A stretch of DNA of 64,000 nucleotides, from the NCBI GenBank assembly GCA_020796225.1, contig CM036759.1, positions 25,466,313 through 25,530,312 on the forward strand. Direction: 5' to 3'. Positions 23,613 through 35,091 of this stretch are shown piece by piece. The notes below the pieces were generated by a model. It was not told the origin of the DNA. It saw nothing but the letters and a program-made list of their open reading frames with translations, and did no database searches. Position numbers and translations under genes: made by a program. The DNA is from Arion vulgaris. Taxonomy: Eukaryota > Mollusca > Gastropoda > Stylommatophora > Arionidae. Each line of letters starts with the position of its first letter. The stretch's first letter is position 1.

Positions 23613-24004
23613 ACACATAACTTAAATAAAACACATTTTGCAAACTGTAACTACGCACACATTCTTTCATCACCAGAACAACATCTCAATTACACAAATA
23701 AAAGGTCTACTGCTGTGTACACTATCAAATGTCATGTGGAATATTTTTCAACTGATAATACTAAAGCTGATCATCATACAGCGTTTCACAGAATAGTGCT
23801 GGGCTGGTGACTGTTACGTAGAGGCTTTCTATTGCTCAATGGTGTTGGTTCATTTGTAATATATATTTAATTGCACACACTTAATGCTACTGACAGTGGT
23901 TGTTTGCTGTTGCAACTGACATCATTTTTAATGTTCTGTTTGTTCAGATTGACACATATAAAATATTCATATATGACAGTGTTACTCCTTTAGCTCTTTA
24001 TCTT

Positions 24005-24290
24005 CTTCTGTGATCAACTTTTGCTATGCGACTACTCCGGTATGTGTCATAAACAGGGCGATGCGCTTAAGGGCTTCACCTATCCCCCATAGTTTGTTTT
24101 GTAGACTTGTTTCTGTTAGCCAGATTTCCATTCTCATACTGCTCATGCTGGGGCAGGATGTGCTATGGGGACTGCTTTGGTGCTCCACAGGTGCAGGCAG
24201 CCGAGTGTCAGAGACCCATTCTATGGAGGTGTGCTCAGAGACTGCAGTGTCCCGTTCTAAGTCTGAAGACTACTTTAGCTCTTTAAATAA
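24005..24290 (-). pseudogene. Possible LINE C-terminal fragment
   Basis: The minus frame gives SLQNKLWGIGEALKRIALFM and THTGVVA then a stop, followed by a GAAGA tail at 24002. LWG...L.R...F...TG endings are typical of I/Jockey-type ORF2, but the match is short. Confidence 0.5.
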
Positions 24291-24299
24291 GATTGACTG

Positions 24300-24508
24300 A
24301 TGCCCGCCTGCCCAGCGTGTTCGTAGCGCGTAGGACTACGGGTGACAAGCTCCTTGTGAGTGCGGGTTGAATTCCGCGAGCTGGCAGAAAAGCCACAGGT
24401 TCACCAGATTCACGGTGTTTGTGGCACCGAACCGAAGGGTTACGATGTCAATGGCACCGAGCCGAAGAGCTGAACGCTCAAGTGCTTCTGGATCGGTTAA
24501 AAAATAAG
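24300..24508 (+). mobile_element. SINE family C copy
   Basis: Head GCCCGCCTGCCCAGCGTGTT, A-box-like GTAGCGCGTAGGAC, B-box-like GTGCGGGTTGAATTCCGC and the GCTTCTGGATCGG end. Confidence 0.87.
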
Positions 24509-25199
24509 ATTGATTCTCTTGTTAATTGATTTGATAGTAAGTCAAGAGAGGGGTGTGGTGTTAAGTTTTTAAAAAATCCGAGACACTTTACTTTCAACCT
24601 AAGAACAAGTATTGGGTTTACTATATCAGAGTATATTGGTCAACAAACATGAAAAGTATAATTAACTTCTTTCAGAGAATCCAATTAGTTGCCATTATTT
24701 ATCTCAGTCAGTCGCCCCCTTTTATACCACGCACGGGGTTGTACATGCTGGTTAAAGGAGATAACCGGATGCCCACATGTCTGAAGCAATCACATCCACA
24801 TGAACCCGGGTCACTGATTAAAGAAACACCATGCAACGTCGCACTAACTTCCTCCAGGTTAGCTAGCGTTGGGAAAAGGGATAATAATTAAAATCTATTT
24901 GAAAAAATGCTTCCTTACAGAATCTACAGTGAAGTACTGACATATGGTTATTAGCAATTTTAGCAATATGTTCTATTAAGAATGTTGAATTGAAAAACTA
25001 ATATAAATGTTGCGTGGAATATTTTTCTGACCATGAGTAGGAATTTTTTATTTTGTAACTTTTCTAATGAATTTTGCCAGGCAGGCAACCGCTTTCCATC
25101 CCCCTCTTCTCGATTTTGAACTGTCAATGATTCTTTTACGTGTTCAACTTTGAATTGAGAGGCGAGCACACTACCTCATCACCACAGAGAACACACTCC

Positions 25200-25442
25200 C
25201 TCCCGAACAGAGGCAGAAACAGAAGGGGGTGGGGGCATTTATAATTAATAAGTCTGCAAACTTTATGTATCATATATTATCATGTTTACTGGATATGCAA
25301 GCAGTTATCTTTCTTAGACCAGCATTCCCCAACAGAGGCAGAAACAGAGGGGGCATTTATAATTAATAAGTCTGCAAATCTTATGTATCATACATTATCA
25401 TGTTTACTGGATATGCAAGCAGTTATCTTTCTTAGACCAGCA
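25200..25442 (+). repeat. ~118-bp direct duplication
   Basis: CAGAGGCAGAAACAGA through TTCTTAGACCAGCATT occurs twice head to tail with about 5% difference. A truncated SINE B is attached to the second copy. Confidence 0.85.
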
Positions 25443-25446
25443 TTTT

Positions 25447-25617
25447 CGGCTGAAATCGGATGCACGTGTCCTAAACGTGTACAAGTCTATGCGTTTAGGG
25501 GCCTACCAAACCAATGTGCAACGTATACACGTTCTTGGCAAAGATCAAACATATCACAAAGAGTGATTACAATTGGTTGTAAAGAACGAACGCAAAGAAG
25601 AAGAAGAAGAAGAAGAC
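25447..25617 (+). mobile_element. SINE family B, 5'-truncated
   Basis: Begins at CGGCTGAAATCGGATGCACG and runs to a long GAA tail. It follows the second copy of a 118-bp direct duplication and is followed 8 bp later by a SINE A, forming a head-to-tail SINE pair. Confidence 0.82.
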
Positions 25618-25624
25618 CATCATT

Positions 25625-26188
25625 TCACCCATGTGGTGCCGCTGCGACCTACAAGGCATGTCGTAAGAGGCGACTGAGGTAGGGGTCTAGGAAGCTACCC
25701 TAGTAAATAAAAAGCGTCGCTGAAATGGGATGTGCTAGCCTATTTGTAGGCGCATATCTAGTACAATGGTATGGCAAGACCACACACAGAGAACTGTGGG
25801 ATAGGGCAGGACAACGGCAGGTGGAACAGGAGATAATGAGCAGAAGGTGGCGATGGATAGGACACACACTGAGGAAACCCCTGACAGCATCGCGAGACAG
25901 GCTCTCCGATGGAACCTCCAGGGCAATAGAAGTAAGGGAAGACACAGAAACACCTGGAGACGGAGTTAGAGATGGAACGCAAAAAAAACGGGGAGAGAGT
26001 GGCGAGATCTGGAAAAGATGGCCTTGGATAGGCGGGCTTGGAAGGCCTTGGTTGCGGACCTATGCTTCCCTAGGGGCGAAGGGTGAAGAAGAAGAATATC
26101 TAGCACAACGTACAATCGCTTTTAGGCTCAGATCACAAAGAGTGGTTTATTAAATGTTGCATATGGTGCGTTAGAAGAAGAAGAAGAA
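25625..26188 (+). mobile_element. SINE family A split by LINE 3' piece
   Basis: The SINE runs from CACCCATGTGGTGCC to ATATCTAGTACAA near 25755; the same stretch recurs as ATATCTAGCACAAC near 26096 before the SINE 3' end and its GAA tail. The intervening ~340 bp are a LINE C-terminal fragment. Confidence 0.8.
25762..26093 (+). pseudogene. LINE ORF2 C-terminal fragment
   Basis: Frames read SRRWRWIGHTLRKP and WNPQGNRSKGRPRNTWR-type text and end with the LVADLCFPRGEG stretch before a GAAGAAGAAG tail. W-I-G-H and G-R-P-R-x-T-W-R are the usual C-terminal signatures of RTE/CR1-type non-LTR ORF2. A frameshift divides it. It is inserted in SINE A with a duplication of about 13 bp. Confidence 0.8.
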
Positions 26189-26398
26189 TGTACTGATACT
26201 ATTAAACAATCACTAACATTGTTCGTTTTATTACGGTCGTGTTCTTTAACTTTTACGGTAGCCAACAACTATTTCCAGTGTGCTCGTTTTGTGACCGTCC
26301 ATGTCCCGTGAATTGTAGAGTAGCAATTAACTCTTATTACCTCGCTTGATCTGTGACCATCACTTCATGCGGCATCTTTTAGTGTAGCACAAGTAATC

Positions 26399-26654
26399 TT
26401 CTTCTTCTTCTTCTTTGCGTTCGTTCTTTACGACCAATTTTAATCACTCTTTGTGATATGTTTGATCTTTGCCAAGAACGTGTATACGTTGCACATTGGT
26501 TTGTAGGCCCTAAACATATAGACTTCTACATGTTTAGGACACGTGCATCCGATTTCAGCCAAACATCCTTAGTCGCCTCTTACGACATGCGTGGTAGGTA
26601 ACAGTGGTTCTATTCTTTACATCCCAAATTTGGGCCCGGTAACCACTCGGGTGG
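26399..26654 (-). mobile_element. SINE family B copy
   Basis: Minus-strand full-length copy: GAA tail at 26399, head GCCACCCGAGTGGTTACCGG ending at 26654. Confidence 0.87.
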
Positions 26655-26875
26655 CACAAGTAATGATATTCAATAGAGAGGAAAGCACTACCAATGTCTC
26701 CATCAGGAAACAACAATAAAAACAAGTTAAAGACTTTACATATCAGCGGAGCATTTCCCGCTCAGCAAGTGGAAGAATAACGACATCATACATAACACAA
26801 ATAAAATCATAGGACAAATGACACCAATTTTGAAATGAAAGCATGTCACAAAATGAGTAAAAAGTAAAGGAACCC

Positions 26876-27126
26876 TTTCATACCTCGTGGTATATAGGTC
26901 AATACAGTGTTAGGCCTGTATTTTTCATTGACCGTCGGCACACGATGGGTGATGTGGTCAGCATCACGCCGGCCTCCTTTACTTTCCCAGAGCATATCTG
27001 GTACCCAGTTGAGGCTGGGTCGATCTGAGAGCCGTCGGGAAAAATTCCACGCGCATTGCGGGAGCTGAACCCAGACCACCAGCCTTGCGAAGCGAGTTCA
27101 CTAACAACTACGCTACAGCGGCTCTC
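26876..27126 (-). mobile_element. SINE family E copy
   Basis: Minus strand: GAGAGCCGCTGTAGCGTAGT head near 27126, GTGGTCTGGGTTCAGCTCCC B box, body down to GTATTGACCTATATACC. Confidence 0.83.
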
Positions 27127-27149
27127 AAGCATGTCACAATGAACACTAA

Positions 27150-27590
27150 AAGAGCACCGTACAACACAACCTTTCTCCAACTTTTTGTTATCAGTGCCAA
27201 GCCTGGACTGACATCAAACAACAGAAGAAAACTAGTCACGACAGAGATGAAGTGTCTACGCACAGTGTTGAGAGTATCAAGAAGAGACCTGTTTAGAAAT
27301 GAAGACATCAGTAAAAAAACGTAGGTACACACACCATCAGTACTAAGCTTCATCAAGAAGCAACACATTAAATTGTTCGGCCACATAAGCAGATTACCAA
27401 CAGATCTTCAAAGGGCAATGATACTCACATACAGTGAATAAAAGTCAAAAGGTCGTCCATACAAAGTTGGACCACAATTATTACAGAAGCAATGAAAGAC
27501 ACCCTGTATGAAGCTGAAACGCACAAAAGAGCACGTTCTATAAATCTCATCTTATTCTGACTCCGTGAGACAATACAGGATTAGAGGAAA
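27150..27590 (+). pseudogene. LINE ORF2 C-terminal fragment
   Basis: Frames include TFCYQCQAWTDIK, MKCLRTVLRVSRRDLFRNED and VRPHKQITNR. Frameshifts and stops are present. Its partner antisense to SINE E lies immediately left. Confidence 0.75.
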
Positions 27591-27599
27591 GAAAGAAAC

Positions 27600-28342
27600 A
27601 AATAGTGGAAACCTTTCTTCATGCTGTCGTGTGAATGAGATTTGACAGCTAGTATTGACGAAATATTGCATTAGGACAACAGTTGTTGAGCCTGTTGTGT
27701 TGTCTGTCGGTCTGCGCAAGCCAATTCAGAATGAGCACACAGTGACTCGTTCTGTGAGTTGTCTGTGAGTCATGATTGATTTCTCATCAATTTTGTTTGC
27801 AGATACCGTGCTGGTTTTCTTTCTGCTCTCCCTTCTTCTCTACTCTCTTTCTCTCTCTTGTTTGTTTGTTTGTTATGTAAGAGATTAAAGCCCATTTAAG
27901 CCGAGGCACGCTCCTTTCAAATTAAGGAGAACATTTTATTGGTTATACCAGAGCGTGTAGGCCAACATACATGAAAAATAAGAATAAACTCCTTTCGGAG
28001 AATCCAATATAACTATATGTATCTCTCTCTCTCTCTCTCTCTCTCTTGCTTTTTATTTTGTTCGTACACATGTTGCTTCTATTCAGCTGGAGCTTGCTGT
28101 ATTGGTTAATCTAACCAGAAATATTATATATAATAATCAAGCTACTTTTACTAATTAGATATCATATCACAGTCTTTGTTCTGTTTCTGTAATTCATTGA
28201 CGCTGAATCATCATTAAAAAATAGTTTGAATTTGAAAACAGTTGTGATTCATGTTATGTAAGTTAACATTACTTTCAACTTCAGATCTCTTCTAAGATAT
28301 TACCATTTCATGCTTTGTTAGACTTTTCCCGATATTTTAGTT
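27600..28342. other. No gene seen
   Basis: Contains a (CT)n run near 28020-28050 and AT-rich sequence. Confidence 0.5.
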
Positions 28343-28589
28343 ACGCCCATGTTGTCGGGGCTTACAAGGGGAGCAACGTATTGTAACACTGCGACTTGCA
28401 AGGCATGTCGTAAGAGGCGAGTGAGGTAGGGGCATAGGGAAGCCACCCTAGTAAATAAAATGCGTCGCAGAAATCGGATGTGCTGGTCTACTTGTAGGCG
28501 CATAACTGGCTCTTAGGCTCAGATCACATACAAATCACAAAGAGTGGTTTAACAAGTGGTTGATATGGAGCGGTCGAAGAAGAAGAAGA
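28343..28589 (+). mobile_element. SINE family A copy
   Basis: Diverged head ACGCCCATGTTGTCGGGG, core GGCATGTCGTAAGAGGCGAG, tail GGTCGAAGAAGAAGAAG; a short gap follows ATAACTGGC. Confidence 0.82.
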
Positions 28590-28861
28590 TGGCACAAGAA
28601 AAAGCTTTAAATAGAACATGATAATATGAGAATGTTAGACTAACCATTCACAAATACATAATCAATATTAAGGGAACAAGAGAGCGATGCATTGAGAAAT
28701 CAGACAGGCTAATCCCATGGGATGGAAGACAGTTAGCAACAGAATCACCAGCAATAGAATGTTAGTTTTAGGAAGTTTGTGGTTCTCTACATCAATCGAC
28801 ATATCACATTAGATGGTGTAGGAGAAAGAGATTACAATGCTTACGGGAAATACTTTAATTT

Positions 28862-28975
28862 GGCCGAAATTTAAATGAGTCTGTCCAACATACCGTAGAG
28901 ACCTAACGAGCACGCAACATAATCACATTCTTGGTGCAAACCTCACATAACAAAGAATGGTTAACTTGGTGAAAA
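28862..28975 (+). mobile_element. Diverged SINE B-like remnant
   Basis: Retains GGCCGAAAT, CATTCTTGGTGCAAACCTCA and AACAAAGAATGGTTAAC in family B order but is badly diverged. Confidence 0.4.
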
Positions 28976-29075
28976 CTACATGGGCCTCTGTGTTAGCTAC
29001 AAAGACAGTGACGTTTAAACAAGAGACAGCGTTGAATATATTGACAATATTTCAAGCGAACGAAATGAAGGAAGG
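28976..29075 (+). repeat. Dispersed repeat pair, copy 1
   Basis: TACAAAGACAGTGACGTTTA and ATATTGACAATATTTCAAGC recur with few changes at 43790-43890. Family unknown. Confidence 0.55.
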
Positions 29076-29261
29076 CCAACTTGGTTGATAAAAAACGAAC
29101 GCAGACAAACAAAGAATCAAACAAAGAATATTTTAATTTTCCTAAGATATATTGTGAAGGAAACAAGTGATTGTTAACGCAATTAGACATAACATATAAC
29201 GATGTATTCTGTTATTGTAGCAGCCTATCAGTCATGTATTCTTATTAAACGATTGTATTTG

Positions 29262-29906
29262 TTCTAGACAACATCGTAATAAATGGCCAAACACTGGAGA
29301 AAGTTGAACATTTGACATATTTGGGTAGTAAAGTGTCAAACAACGGAGACACGATGAAAGAAATAAACTCTCGTATTGCTATAGCAGCTAGTGCCTTCAC
29401 TAAATTAACGAATATCTGGCAATCTCAAGACCTTAGTATATGCACAAAAGTGAAATTATTTAGGTCATGTGTGATTCCTGTACTGACCTACGGTTGTGAA
29501 AGTTGGAAATCAACAAAGAAAATTGATAAGAAACTGGGCAGCTTTGAGAATAAATGTCTACGAAAATTATTAAAAGTAAAATGGAGTGATTTCTTTCTAA
29601 CAACACAGTGAGAGATAGAACACACCAACAACCCGTATCAAATATTATAAGGAAACGAAGGTGGAAATATTTAGGTCATGTTCTTAGATCAGACGAAAAG
29701 AGACTAAATCGACAAGTCCTTATGTGGTCACCAGTTGGGAAAAGAAAACGTGGAAGACCAAAGACCACTCTTCGAAGAACCATCCAACAAGAAAGTAAAC
29801 TATTGGGATGTAAAACCATACAAGATCTCCAACTGCTAGCAAAGAACCGTATCACATGGAGATCTAAAACCTCTGCCCTATGTGCCGCCTTTGGCACGAA
29901 AGGAAC

Positions 29907-29941
<35 letters not shown>

Positions 29942-29942
29942 T
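29262..29942 (+). pseudogene. LINE ORF2 C-terminal third with (AACT)n tail
   Basis: Reads VEHLTYLGSKVSNNGDTMKE, IPVLTYGCESWKSTKKIDKK, then after a stop/frameshift near 29608 RRWKYLGHVLRSDEKRLNRQ and KRKRGRPKTTLRRTIQQESK, ending at a stop and an (AACT)n tail (29910-29940). The tail ends about 40 bp before the first visible CEP170-like exon, in the same orientation. Confidence 0.88.
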
Positions 29943-29981
29943 TGTTCTAATATTTGTTGTATTTCTTGTGTTCTGATCAAG

Positions 29982-30101
29982 GAGAACGAAAAACATACAT
30001 TACAAGATCATTGGTATCTGGTGGACACACATGGCCAGAAGTTCAGACTTCCTAAGACAATGCTATTTCTAGGGAGAGAAGAATGCGATGTCGTCGTTGC
30101 T
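29982..30101 (+). CDS. CEP170-like protein, internal exon with N-terminal half of FHA domain
   Basis: This 120-bp exon (40 codons, phase 0 at both ends) reads HWYLVDTHGQKFRLPK and then MLFLGREECDVVV. That is the opening beta-strands of a forkhead-associated (FHA) domain, with the GRE/GRD motif that helps bind phosphothreonine. From family knowledge the closest match is the N-terminal FHA domain of CEP170, a centrosome/microtubule-associated protein whose first residues have the same W-[FY]-L-V, RLP and F-x-GR pattern. The acceptor is a pyrimidine-rich stretch ending in CAAG at 29981; the donor is GTAAGT at 30102. No in-frame ATG precedes the FHA start inside the exon, so the start codon must lie in an upstream exon I could not identify. 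A LINE 3' tail ends about 40 bp upstream of the acceptor. The next exon continues the domain without a frame break. Confidence 0.82.
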
Positions 30102-30364
30102 GTAAGTATAACATATTCAGGACTCTCAAATAATGTTGTTAATCCACGTTATTTGCATATCGTTTTCTTATACGTTCACTCTAGTATTACAAATTATAAA
30201 CTACTTTTTGAAATAATATTACTTATATTGAAATTCCTCGAAAGAAATTAATTCTTATTTTTCATGTTTGTTGGCCTACACGCTCTGATATAACCAATAA
30301 AAGGCTCGTCCTTGGGTTGAAAGTGCATGCCTCGGCTTAAAGAGCTCGGCTTTAATCCCTACAT

Positions 30365-30567
30365 CGCCCGTCTGCCCAGCGTGTTCGTAGCGCGTTGGAC
30401 TACTGGTGACTATCCCTCTGTGTGCGGGTTCAATTCCGTGGATGGCAGAAAAAGCCACAGATTCCCCAGATTTACGGTGTTCGTGGCACCGAACCGAAGA
30501 GTTACGATGTCCATGGCATCGAGCCGAAGAGCTAAAAGCTCAAGTGCTTCTGGATCGGAAAAAAATA
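30365..30567 (+). mobile_element. SINE family C copy
   Basis: Full-length copy in the first visible intron of the CEP170-like gene; tRNA-like head GTAGCGCGTTGGACTAC...GTGCGGGTTCAATTCCG and an A-rich tail. Confidence 0.87.
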
Positions 30568-31121
30568 ATCCCTACATAACAAAGAAAACAAACAAACATT
30601 TTTTGTGTGGCAATTTGAACTATTTGAGTGTAAGTACATTGGGCTTGGTTTACAACAAAACTGCGATATATATGTGTCGTTGGGCACAGCGTGTCGTCTC
30701 CAGAATATAACATGATTGCATTTGCGACCGAGAGAACTATCTCCCATCCTTCCCAAGCTTATCTCTATATCTCTGCATTTTATTAGTTTAACTCTTAGTA
30801 GACCAGGACAAAAGCCATTATAGAGTAACAACGCACATTAGTGTGGCTCCTGGTCCAGAAGGAGTTAATGACCAAGCTAGAGAAGGTTGTCACGAAGGTC
30901 ACCAAGGAGGGGTTTCATGAACCTACTTTGTCCAAAATAAGGAATCATCCAAGTCTACACTAAACGTTTCTCAATTTCATCTTGCAAAAACAAATTACTT
31001 TCTGAACTACGCAGAATTCCTTATCTGCTACAAGAGAATAAGGAGTTTTAAGAACCTCATGGGAAGCCCAGTGGAACCCCAGGCGGAGATCTAGGGCATG
31101 ATAGAGAGGGAACGAGGGAAT
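30568..31121. other. Intronic, nothing recognised
   Basis: Part of the first visible CEP170-like intron; no repeat family identified. Confidence 0.5.
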
Positions 31122-31413
31122 CGCCCATGTGGTGTCGGGTCCACAAGGAGCAAAGAATAGTAACACTGCGACTTACAATGATTGTCGTAAGAGGCCACCG
31201 AGGTAGGAGCATAGAGAAACTACCCTAGTAAATAAAAAGCGGAACATAAATAAACATACATAAGCATACATACATACATAAACATAAATCGGATGTTCTG
31301 GTCTACTTGTAGGCGCAAACTGGCACAACGTATAATCACTATTAGGCTCGGATCACATACAAATCACAAAGAGTAGTTAACAAGTGGTCTATATGGGGCG
31401 TTCGAAAAGAAGA
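31122..31413 (+). mobile_element. SINE family A copy with internal microsatellite
   Basis: Starts CGCCCATGTGGTGTCGGG and ends near GCGTTCGAAAAGAAG. About 50 bp of imperfect ACATACATAAAC repeats interrupts the element around 31240-31290. Confidence 0.8.
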
Positions 31414-31820
31414 TCTCATAATAATTCAGCGATAACTTGGCACTGACAGCCAACGTTTTTTCTACTTTTCAAGGAAGCATGTTTTATCGTAAACAGTGTC
31501 AAGTAGTGTTAATCAATAAGGCAATAGTTATTGATCTGTGACACCCCCTTACCTTTCCTGCCACTGTCTACTCTAAAAATCTCGAAAGGTTACACAAAGT
31601 GTCCCCCGGCTTTGATATCAAACAGCGCATGACAAAACCCGCCACATAATAACTTTGTCGATCTTCTCAGTGTCACTGGTCTGACATTGACATTCCACAG
31701 ACAGCATTCTCTGTGTTTGTTGTAGCTTTTTTATTCTGACTCTTCATGACTCTTCATGTGCACTTGGAATCATCAAAGTCGTACTAGTAAATTCGGTCAA
31801 ACAATATTAGACATCGCAAT

Positions 31821-33127
31821 GGGGTCAGAAAGGCTCATGAGGTTATAGTGGTAACATGAGCCAGGGCTAGCGAGGGCGCGCTAACCAAGACCCTGCCCCT
31901 AACCTCCACGCGGTGACCCTTGAAACAGACTCTGGTTCTGGTCTGGCTAAGAGGGGCAGGGATCGGGGAGAGAAAACTAATGGTAGTGGTAGCAGTGCAA
32001 GTACGGAAATACGATAAAGATACATAAAAATAAAATGCACAAATCTCCTGACCGATGTCCAACACTATATTGCCCAAGTCCCTGAACGCAAAGAAACAGC
32101 AACGAAACGTCTCAGACATGGATGAGAGGTGCATCCAGTGACCAAACGTATGCCCACGTAGGGCGAAGATTGAAGCCCTGAGGAGGGCAAAGCCCTGAGG
32201 AGGGGGCAAACATTGCCAGCCCGTCGGCAGAATAAATAAGACAGGACCGTAACGAATAAAAGTCTACCCTCGTGTTGGTGCGAGAGAAGATTGCAGCTCA
32301 CCTGCACTGGTAGCCTGGTGCAGATACATGTACTGGGCGAGGTTTGCCAAGCGCAAAAGAACAAGTTGCGTTTTAGTGCATAACGAAACTACCCGCCCTG
32401 GAAAAACCGTGCAAGGTACTGTGCGATAAAAATTAACATTCCCGGAAGAACTGAGGTTGGTGATGCCTAACGGAACTGCCAGCCTTGGGGCAACCGGGCA
32501 AGGTTTGATTCCAGTCGTAACTAACATCCCCGGAATAACCGGGGCGGGTGATGGCGGCGAGCGCAAAATCCCCAGTTACGCTGATAGCGCCGACTGAAAC
32601 GACCCTCTACATTGTTTGTACTCGGCCCCATGCCAGCGCTTTCGAGGTCAATTGCAAATTGCCACGTACCGATACGCGTCTAGAAAAGGCTGAGAATGTT
32701 CCTTCCCCGGATCAAACTCAAAAATGAACGGTAAAGCAAGGCCGACATTGTACGGATCAAACAGGAAGTTCGGTCTGAACATTGGCGAAGGCCGATACTT
32801 TACACGGTGTCTTATACGAGTAAGACGCCGTCCGAGGATAAGCTTACAAGCCCCGAGAAATATTTCTCAGTCAGAACGGCATAAACAGCGTAACTCACTG
32901 TCCCGGCGTAGATCACAAAGCCCAAAAATACGGCAAAGCTGATCGTACCTAGGAAAGCTCACCTAGTAAATAAAAAGCTGGCTGAAAACGAACACCCCAC
33001 CGAAGGATAAGCAACTGGGCTCCAATAGGTGCTGAAGGCTGGTGCACGTACATTACGTTTTGCTGGCGGTTTATATATCACAATAAGAATGATTAAAACA
33101 GGCCCAGAACGATCGCAGAAGAAGAAG
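31821..33127 (+). mobile_element. GC-rich 1.3-kb retroposon with SINE-like 3' end
   Basis: The element is bounded by a 10-bp direct repeat ACATCGCAAT (31811-31820 and 33128-33137) and ends in AGAAGAAGAAG. The body is clearly more GC-rich than the surroundings. Its last ~190 bp share blocks with SINE families A and B: the CCTAG...CACCTAGTAAATAAAAAGC stretch, the CACAATAAGAATGATTAAAA block and the GAA tail. The first ~1.1 kb has no recognisable protein on either strand; the longest + ORF (32724-32942) is Arg-rich and unconvincing. It may be an internally deleted relative of the LINE that mobilises these SINEs, or a 5' UTR-rich non-autonomous element. Confidence 0.65.
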
Positions 33128-33458
33128 ACATCGCAATATTCTAACACTATTCAAGGGACACTACTGAAAAGGTATACTCAAAGTTACATTCCTCTGTTTG
33201 TTCTCAATACAGCTTGCCATGTGTGTACTGTTTAGTGGAGTATATATGAATATATCATTTAGACAAGTAGTGCAACTCAGTGGACTATATATGAATTTAG
33301 CATACGTAAAAGTACTATAGATCATATATATATAAAAACAGCATACAGAAAAGTAGGTCCCATATCCTTGTTATGATTCCACCAGCAGTGACCTTACATA
33401 TAGATAATGACTACTTATGTGAGACAGAAGGTCAGTGTCATATGTACATAGAGAAATA

Positions 33459-33623
33459 CAGTGGCGGGTCGTTATTAAGGGCCAGTGGGGCTGGGTCCCA
33501 CCAAAAATAATGTGTAATGTGTATTTATTTTTATAAATTAAAATATAACCTAATACAAAAATCACGACTTTTCCGAAAATTTGTGTTTGGCCCCACCAAC
33601 AAAAAAAGCACGAGCCGCCACTG
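33459..33623 (-). mobile_element. hAT-type MITE copy 2
   Basis: This 165-bp copy of the same family lies in the opposite orientation to the other two. TIRs are CAGTGGCGGGTCGTT and CGAGCCGCCACTG. The 8-bp flanks are GAGAAATA (33451-33458) and GAAAAATA (33624-33631), differing at one base. It lies in the first intron of the CEP170-like gene. Confidence 0.82.
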
Positions 33624-33774
33624 GAAAAATACAGTAGTCTCGTGTGTCGTCGAATATATCTGTTCACTTGTGACTGTAATTCCAGTAGTGTTGTGTTAAG
33701 CAATTTATGGTACGGATAGATGGTGTGGACAATACGTAAGCAGAAGTGCATTGTTGATAATAAGATGAATGGTA

Positions 33775-34345
33775 CAGTAAAATATATGTGAATTATTGCG
33801 GTTTATATGGATTTGATAGTAAATATATGTGAATTATTGCGGTTTATATGGATGTGATAGTAAATATATGTGAATTATTGCGGTTTATATGGATATGATA
33901 GTAAATATATGTGAATTATTGCGGTTTATATGGATGTGATAGTAAATATATGTGAATTATTGCGGTTTATATGGATGTGATAGTAAATATATGTGAATTA
34001 TTGCGGTTTATATGGATATGATAATAAATATATGTGAATTATTGCGGTTTATATGGATATGATAGTAAATATATGTGAATTATTGCGGTTTATATGGATA
34101 TGATAGTAAATATATGTGAATTATTGCGGTTTATATGGATGTGATAGTAAATATATGTGAATTATTGCGGTTTATATGGATATGATAATAAATATATGTG
34201 AATTATTGCGATTTATATGGATATGATAGTAAATATATGTGAATTATTGCGGTTTATATGGATATGATAGTAAATATATGTGAATTATTGCGGTTTATAT
34301 GGATATGATAGTAAATATATGTAAATTATTGCGATTTATATTTCC
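33775..34345. repeat. 41-bp tandem array
   Basis: About 14 copies of GATAGTAAATATATGTGAAT plus TATTGCGGTTTATATGGATAT, very uniform; decayed relatives continue to about 34480. It lies in the first visible intron of the CEP170-like gene. Confidence 0.94.
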
Positions 34346-34639
34346 ATGATAGTAAATAGACGTGAACTTTATCAGATGTAATAGTAAATAGACATGGATT
34401 ATGTTGGAAAATAGATGCTATTTATTGCAGTTTAGATTGATATGATAGTAAATAGACTTGAGCTATTGCGGCTTAGATTGATATGAGAATTTCATATCTT
34501 CAAGAAAGGGAAAGAGTAGGCATAGCGTAGTTGGTTTTCTTCTGACAAGAAATACATCCACATCACTACTATAGTACAATCCAGTCAGTGATAGAGTTCT
34601 CACTATCACATTCAAGACAGAGAAGAATAACATCACAGT

Positions 34640-34805
34640 CAGTGGCGGATCGTGGTAATTTTTCTCGGTGGGCCAGACACAAATTTTCGGAAAAATCATG
34701 TTTTTTTTTTTTAGTATTTACTATTATTTGTCTATTCCGGGAAGTTATTCCCCTTTTGGTTTGGTGGGGCTGAGCCCACTGACCCTTAATGACGAGCCGC
34801 CCCTG
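34640..34805 (+). mobile_element. hAT-type MITE copy 3
   Basis: This 166-bp copy has ends CAGTGGCGGATCGTGG and CGAGCCGCCCCTG and a perfect 8-bp target duplication ATCACAGT (34632-34639 and 34806-34813). It contains an internal T-run and lies about 290 bp after the 41-bp tandem array. Confidence 0.85.
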
Positions 34806-35091
34806 ATCACAGTTATACAAGTCTATGTGCCAACATCTGCAGTAGACAATGATGAAATTTGTGTGTTATATTTTACCACAACCTACAAGAGACTTTAGAA
34901 TAAACAGATAACAGACAGATTCTGATAATTATGGGCAATCTGAACGTGGAAGTTGTTAATGAAAGAACGGAAGAAGAAGAAAAATGGTACGAGGACAATA
35001 GAAACGAGGAACAAAATTCATTGATTCTACTTAGAAAACAATCTCTTTATTAAAAACACAATATTTCACAACATCTCATAAGGCTATATTC

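Noticed and set aside
30365..30440. tRNA gene
   Set aside because: Head of SINE C; the same body follows in every copy.
32724..32942. Arg-rich 72-codon ORF in the GC-rich retroposon
   Set aside because: Composition reflects GC content; no motif recognised.
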